A stretch of 64,000 nt of DNA from assembly GCF_001507435.1 (NCBI RefSeq), contig NZ_LMWH01000139.1, forward strand, positions 73,973 to 137,972. Direction: 5' to 3'. The notes beneath the pieces are model-generated. The model was not told the DNA's origin. It saw nothing but the letters and a program-made list of their open reading frames with translations, and did no database searches. This DNA comes from Streptomyces sp. NRRL F-5122. GTDB lineage: Bacteria; Actinomycetota; Actinomycetes; Streptomycetales; Streptomycetaceae. Positions 57,713 to 64,000 of the stretch are shown piece by piece. A program made the position numbers and the translations under genes. The number at the start of each line of letters is the position of its first letter. Position 1 is the first letter of the stretch.

Positions 57713-58434
57713 ACCCGGCCGACACCTTCCGGGCACTGCACCACGATCGCCCGCCCGGCGACCCCTTGGTGCTGCCCGGCCCCTGGGACGCGGTCAGCGC
57801 ACGGGTGTTCGCGGAGGCCGGGTTCCCGGCGCTCTCCACGCCCAGTGCGGGGATCGCCGCCTCGCTCGGGTATGCCGACGGGGAGACGCCAGCCGGCGAG
57901 ATGTTCGCGGCGGTCGCCCGGATCGTCCGCGCGGTCGATGTCCCGGTGTCGGCCGACCTGGAGAACGGATACGGACTGGCCCCGCGCGAGCTGGTGGAGC
58001 GGCTGCTGGAGACCGGGGCGGTGGGCTGCAATCTCGAGGACTCGGACGCGGGTGTCCTGCTGGACCCGCACCGGCACGCCGACCGGATCGCCGAAGTGCG
58101 GGCCGCGGCCGGGGACCGGCTCTTCGTCAACGCCCGTGTGGACAGCTTCGCCCACGGGGACGGCGATCCCGAACGGGCCGTCGAACGGGCCGCGTTGTAC
58201 GTCGCCGCGGGCGCCGACTGCGTCTATCCGATCGGCGCCCCCGCCGACGTACTGCCGATACTGCGGGCTCAGGTCCCCGGACCGCTCAACGCGTTCGCCC
58301 GGCTGGACGGCGAGAGCCCCTCCCCCCGCGAACTCGGCGCGCTCGGGGCCACCCGCGTCACGTTCGGGCCGTGGCTGCAGCGCCGTGCGGCGGCGCACCT
58401 CGGGGAACTCGCCGCACGGCTGAGGCAGGGCTGA
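57709..58434 (+). CDS. Isocitrate lyase/PEP mutase family protein
   Basis: A 241-residue alpha/beta barrel protein. GPWDAVSARVFAEAGFPALS, PVSADLENGYG, GCNLEDSDAG and FVNARVDSFA match the phosphoenolpyruvate mutase/2-methylisocitrate lyase group; the isocitrate lyase KKCGH is absent. The substrate is unknown. GTG at 57709 overlaps the preceding stop (GTGA). The stop directly abuts the stop of the opposing betaine-binding gene. Confidence 0.83.
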   Translation: MNPADTFRALHHDRPPGDPLVLPGPWDAVSARVFAEAGFPALSTPSAGIAASLGYADGETPAGEMFAAVARIVRAVDVPVSADLENGYGLAPRELVERLLETGAVGCNLEDSDAGVLLDPHRHADRIAEVRAAAGDRLFVNARVDSFAHGDGDPERAVERAALYVAAGADCVYPIGAPADVLPILRAQVPGPLNAFARLDGESPSPRELGALGATRVTFGPWLQRRAAAHLGELAARLRQG

Positions 58435-59391
58435 TCAGGACAGCCATGACTTCCATGTCGAGGCATGGCCGTCCACCCACTTCTTCGCGGCCTGCTCCGG
58501 GGTCAGCTTCTGGTCGGCGATCATCAGGGCGACCTGGTTCTGGTCCTCGGTGGTCCAGTGGAACTTCTTCAGGAACCGCGCCGCCTTGCCGCCGCTGCGG
58601 TCGAAGTCGGCGTTGAGGTACTTCTGCAGTGGCGTGTGCGGGTACGCACACGCCACCTTCGCCGGGTCCGCGTCGCAGCCCTCCTTGTACGGCGGCAGCC
58701 TGACCTCGGTCATCGGGACCTTCTTGAACAGCCACTGCGGCGCGTACCAGTACGTGAGGAAGGGCTTGTGCTCCTTCGCGAACTGCCTGATCTGCGTGAT
58801 CTGCGCCGCCTCCGAACCGGCGAAGATCACCTGGTAGTCCAGCTTCAGGTTCTCCACCAGCGCCTTGTCGTTGGTGACGTAGGACGGCGAGCCGTCCATC
58901 AGCTGGCCCTTGCCGCCGCTCTCCGCGGTGCGGAACAGGTTCGCGTACTTGTCGAGGTTCTTCCAGTCGGTGATGTCGGGGTGCTGCCGGACAAGATAGC
59001 TGGGGACGTACCAGCCGATGTGACCGGTGACCCCGAGACCTCCGGCACGCGCGATCGTCTTCTTGTCCTCGACGTAGCGCTTCTCCTGGTCCGGGTGGCC
59101 CCAGTCCTCGAGGATCGCGTCGACCCGGCCCTGGCTGAGTGCGTCCCAGGCGGGGATCTCGTCGACCTGGACCGTGTCGACGCGGTATCCGAGCTTGTGC
59201 TGGAGGAGGTACTGGGCCACCGCGACGTTGGCCTGCGCGCCGACCCACGACTGCACCGAGAGGGTCACGGTCCTGGCGCCCTGCGCGTTCGCGAAGGGCG
59301 ACGCCTGCTTGGTCATGTCGGCGGCGCCGCAGCCTGTCGTCAGCCCGAGCACGGCCAGGGCGGTGATGATCTTCGTACGGGTACGAGGCAC
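58435..59391 (-). CDS. Glycine betaine ABC transporter substrate-binding lipoprotein (OpuAC-like)
   Basis: A 318-residue lipoprotein. LGLTTGC gives lipid-anchored Cys21. VSVQ-like start ARTVTLSVQSWVGAQ and the aromatic-rich segments DAILEDWGHP, TYWYAPQWLF and KKFHWTTEDQ are as in quaternary-amine binding proteins, where Trp boxes hold the betaine. GTG at 59391, one base after the permease stop. Last gene of the operon. Confidence 0.9.
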   Translation of the reverse strand: MPRTRTKIITALAVLGLTTGCGAADMTKQASPFANAQGARTVTLSVQSWVGAQANVAVAQYLLQHKLGYRVDTVQVDEIPAWDALSQGRVDAILEDWGHPDQEKRYVEDKKTIARAGGLGVTGHIGWYVPSYLVRQHPDITDWKNLDKYANLFRTAESGGKGQLMDGSPSYVTNDKALVENLKLDYQVIFAGSEAAQITQIRQFAKEHKPFLTYWYAPQWLFKKVPMTEVRLPPYKEGCDADPAKVACAYPHTPLQKYLNADFDRSGGKAARFLKKFHWTTEDQNQVALMIADQKLTPEQAAKKWVDGHASTWKSWLS

Positions 59392-59392
59392 G

Positions 59393-61329
59393 TCACGCTC
59401 CCTTCTGTGCGCGCCGCTCGGTCGGCTGGGTCACCCGGTCGAGCATCAGTCCGAGGCAGACGATCGCCGCGCCGGCCACCAGACCGGTCGCAAGGTCACC
59501 CTGCGCCAGCCCGAAGACGACGTCGTAGCCGAGCGCACCGCCACCGACCAGACCGCCGATGATCACGACGGCGAGGACCAGGACGACACCCTGGTTCACG
59601 GCGAGCAGCAGCGCCGGACGGGCCAGCGGAAGCTGGACCTGACGCAGTTGCTGAACGCTCGAGGCGCCGAGCGAGCGCGCCGACTCCAGGGCGGCCGGGT
59701 CGACCTGGCGCAGGCCCTGGGTGGTGATGCGGACGACGGCCGGGAGCGCGTACACGACCGCCGCGACGGCGGCGGGCGCGCGGCCCACACCGAAGAGGGC
59801 GACGACCGGAATCAGGTACACGAACTGCGGCATCGTCTGGAAGACGTCGAGGACCGGGCGGAGCAGCCGCTCGAAACGGTCGCTGCGCGCTGCGGCGATC
59901 CCGGTCGCGACCCCGAGGACGAGCGTGACGGCCACGGCCGCCAGCACCTGGGACAGCGTGTCCAGGGAGGGCTTCCACACTCCGAGCACACCTGTCGCGG
60001 CCATCGCCAGGACGGCCGTGAGCGCGGTGCGCCAGGTGCCGATCAGCCAGGCCAGCGCGGCGACCACGAGCAGGACCGACCACCAGGGCAGCCACTGGAG
60101 TCCGGCCCGCAGGGGGTCGAGGATCCAGGTGGTGAAGTGGCCCGCCCAGTCGGCGGTGCCGCCCACGTACGGGACGCCCGAGTACAGATGGGCGGTCATC
60201 CAGTCGACGGCACGGTTCACCGGCTCGGCGATCTGCACGGTCCAGGAGCCGGGCCAGTCCAGCCCCCCCGCGAGGCGCGCGGCCACGGCGACGGCCACCG
60301 TCGCGGCGGCGGCGTAGGCCCATCCCGCGCGGCCGCCGGGCCGCAGACCCTCGCCGGCCGCACCCGTGACCCGGTCGAGGACCACCGCGAGCAGGACGAT
60401 CGGAAGGCCGGCGGCGAGCGCGGCGCCCACGTCGACGGAGGCGAGGGCCTGGTAGACACGGTCGCCCAGGCCGCCCGCGCCGATCACGGATGCGATGACG
60501 GCCATGGACAGTGCCATCATGATCGTCTGGTTGAGGCCGAGGAGCAGTTCCCTGCGGGCCAGCGGGAGGCGTGCGGTGAACAGGCGCTGGCGCGCCGTGG
60601 TGCCGAGCGACTCGACCGCCTCGAGGACCTCGTGGTCGGCACCGCGCAGTCCGAGTGCGGTGAGCCGGGCCATCGGCGGGGCCGCGTACACGACGGTGGC
60701 GAGAACGGCGGCCGGTACCCCGATGCCGAAGACGAGAACCACGGGCAGGAGGTACGCGAACGCGGGAAGCACCTGCATCGTGTCGAGGACGGGGCGCAGG
60801 GCGCGGAACGTACGGTCGGACAGACCCGCCGCGAGACCGAGCAGCACACCGAGCACGACCGAGACGAGCACCGCGACCACCATGAGCGCCAGCGTCTGCA
60901 TGGTGGGGACCCACATGCCGAGCAGACCGCAGGCGAGAAGGGCGGCCGCCGTGCCGAGGGCCAGGCGCACACCGGCGACCCGCCAGGCCAGCAGTCCGGC
61001 GGCGGCCGTCACACCGGCCCAGCCCGCGGCGAGCAGCACGAGGTAGACGGCGCGTACGGACAGTACGACCGCGTTGCTGATGTAGCCGAAGAAATAGAGG
61101 AACAGGGGGTGGCTGTCCCGGTTGTCGATGATCCAGTCACTGACGCCGGTCAGCGGCTTGGACAGGTCGACCGTGAGCGCCTGCGGCCAGCTGCCGCTCG
61201 CCCAGTGGGCGTCGGCAAGGGGGACGAGGACCGCGGCGGCGACGGCGAGCAGCGCGAGCTTGCCGACGGCGCGGTGGCGCAGAAGGCCCGGCAGGCCGAC
61301 GCGGTCCGGGGTCGCGGTGAGGGTGGCCA

Positions 61330-61330
<1 letters not shown>
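59393..61330 (-). CDS. Glycine betaine/proline ABC transporter permease, two domains in one chain
   Basis: A 645-residue permease made of two homologous halves (~1-320 and ~330-645). EAA-type loops are seen as ALESARSLGASSVQQLRQVQ-like and EVLEAVESLGTTARQRLFTA. About twelve helices. The usual systems have one permease domain per chain (ProW/OpuAB) that dimerises; here a fused dimer. ATG at 61330 overlaps the ATPase stop (TGATG). Confidence 0.9.
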
Positions 61331-62417
<1,087 letters not shown>

Positions 62418-62418
<1 letters not shown>

Positions 62419-63944
62419 CAGGCCTCACCTCCGAGCAGATCGGCGGCCTTCTCCCCGACCATGAGCACCCCGATCATGGGGTTCACGGCGGGAATGGTCG
62501 GGAAGACGGATGCGTCCGCGATGCGGATCGCGTCGAGGCCGCGGATCCGCAACTCGGGATCGACCACGGCGAGTTCGTCGGTCGTGGCGCCCATCCGGCA
62601 GGTGCCCGCCGGGTGGTACACGGTGTGGGCCGCCTTGCGGGCGTAGTCGCTCAGCTCCTCGTCCCCGGTGATGTCCGGACCGGGGCACACCTCCCGCTTC
62701 AGCCATCCGGCCAGCGGCTCCGTCCGCGCGATCTCGCGGGCGATCCTGATGCCGTCGACGAGGGTGCGGGCGTCGTGGTCCTCCTCGTCGGTGAAGTACC
62801 GGAAGTCCAGCGCCGGCTTCTCCTCCGGGTCTGCGCTCTTCAGCCAGAGGCGGCCCCGGCTCCTCGGCTTGGGGATGTTCGGGGTCATCGAGACGCCGAA
62901 CTCCGGCCGCCGGTAGCCCAGTCGCTCCGGATTGTCGGTGAACGGCACCTGGTAGAAGTGGAACATCAGGTCGGGACCCGCGTGGTCCGGGTCGCGACGC
63001 ACGAAGAGCCCGGCGTCGCTGTCCATCGCGGAGTTCTCCGGGATCGGGCCGTGCGTCTCCCACACGATCACCGACTCCGGGTGGTCGAGCAGGTTCTCGC
63101 CTACCCCCGGCAGGTCGTGCACGACCGGTATGCCGAGGTCCTCCAGGTCCGCCTTCGGCCCGATGCCGGAGTGCAGCAGCAGACGGGGCGAGTCGACGGC
63201 GCCCGCACACAGCACGACCTCGCGCCGGACCCGTACGAGGACCTCCTCGCCCGCCGCGGTGCGCACGTGCACGCCCTGTGCGCGTGTGCCCTCGAGCTCC
63301 AGCCGGTACGCCCAGGTCTCCAGCATGAGCGTCAGATTGGGGCGCTCGTCCATCACGGGGTGCAGATAGGCCACGGACGCCGACGATCGCTTGTTGTCCT
63401 CGGGGTGGTACGCGAGGTCGAAGAAGCCGACGCCCTCGGTGAACGGCTTCTTGTTGAAGCCCTCCACACGCGGGACGCCCAGCGCGGCGCGGGCCGCGTC
63501 CACGAAGTCGCCGGCGATCGCGTTCCGGTCCTTCTCGTGGACCGGGACGATGTTGTTGAGGAGACGGGCGTAGTACGCCTCCATGGGAACGGCGCCCCAG
63601 CCCTCGGCACCGGCCGCCTCCCACTCGTCCCAGTCGGACGGCAGGGGCTTGAACGCGATCAGCGTGTTGTGCGAGGAGCAGCCGCCGAGCACGCGGGCCC
63701 TGCTGTGCCGGATGTGGGAGTTGCCGCGCGGCTGCTCGGTGGTCGGGTAGTCGTAGTCGAGTTCACCCCCGAGCAGGCCCATCCAGCGGCGCAGGGTGAG
63801 GACGTCGTCGCGGCCGACGTCGCTCGGGCCGCCCTCGATGACGGCGACGGTGACGTCCGGGTTCTCGGTGAGGCGGGAGGCGATCACAGAGCCCGCCGTA
63901 CCGCCGCCTATGACGACGTAGTCGTATATGTGCTGCTCGGACAT
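62418..63944 (-). CDS. GMC oxidoreductase, choline dehydrogenase-like
   Basis: A 508-residue FAD enzyme of the glucose-methanol-choline family. [16 protein letters not shown] binds [18 protein letters not shown] and [16 protein letters not shown] are the two GMC signatures. The catalytic His-Asn pair is in [11 protein letters not shown] and [15 protein letters not shown]. With the betaine uptake genes behind it, oxidation of choline to betaine aldehyde/betaine is likely. ATG at 63944 follows AGGAG. The last 56 bp of the window hold no gene. Confidence 0.88.
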
Positions 63945-64000
63945 GGGGTGCTGCTCCTCGGGAGACGTGCGAAGGTGCTGCGCGTCGGTGGGGGGTGGGG

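Overview
The window reads as chromosomal DNA of a Streptomyces or close relative. Base composition is very GC-rich, third codon positions are almost all G or C, GTG starts are common, and genes are often coupled through ATGA, GTGA or TGATG overlaps. From memory, the order (trpS, glyA, D,D-carboxypeptidase, sdhCDAB, GH20, ECF pairs, mutase, then nonulosonic-acid-type glycosyltransferases) resembles the SCO4837-SCO4880 stretch of S. coelicolor; I could not check this. I saw no rRNA, tRNA, insertion sequence, prophage or CRISPR array.

1-14.2 kb is a cell-surface glycopolymer region. It holds a DUF6716 glycosyltransferase cut by the window edge, a GT2 enzyme, a polysialyltransferase-like enzyme, a methyltransferase-like protein, a GT2/GtrA/FAD-oxidoreductase trio, a polytopic membrane protein, a GT8-pyruvyltransferase fusion, a GT29 sialyltransferase-like protein and an acyltransferase-3. 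Together they suggest assembly, lipid-linked transfer and decoration (pyruvyl, acyl, possibly methyl) of a wall polymer, perhaps one containing a sialic-acid-like sugar.

14.2-19.9 kb has a TetR regulator with two clear operators facing a flavin monooxygenase, a LysE exporter, a stand-alone methylmalonyl-CoA-mutase-type large subunit and a lipoprotein L,D-transpeptidase. 20-28.5 kb has two successive ECF sigma/membrane-partner pairs with a shared two-cysteine extracytoplasmic segment, three small hypothetical genes, a GH20 hexosaminidase and an OHCU-decarboxylase-like protein. 28.7-32.1 kb is the succinate dehydrogenase operon sdhCDAB.

32.2-36 kb holds three unrecognised genes, then a self-contained unit (small membrane protein, DCC-family thiol protein, TetR) behind a promoter flanked by two near-perfect operators. 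36-49.9 kb has an MMPL transporter with a C-terminal carboxypeptidase-regulatory-like domain beside a two-component system, a peptide-type binding protein, a membrane metallophosphoesterase, a D,D-carboxypeptidase, YihY, an orphan DprE2-like reductase, an RNA-ligase-like phosphoesterase, trpS and a secreted membrane-anchored protein.

50-64 kb has glyA behind a ZTP (pfl) riboswitch, rocD, a YgiB/YgiC-like lipoprotein and ATP-grasp pair, a DMT-type membrane protein, a MocR regulator divergent from a three-gene AhpD/AhpD/PEP-mutase operon, and a four-gene choline oxidation/betaine uptake operon.
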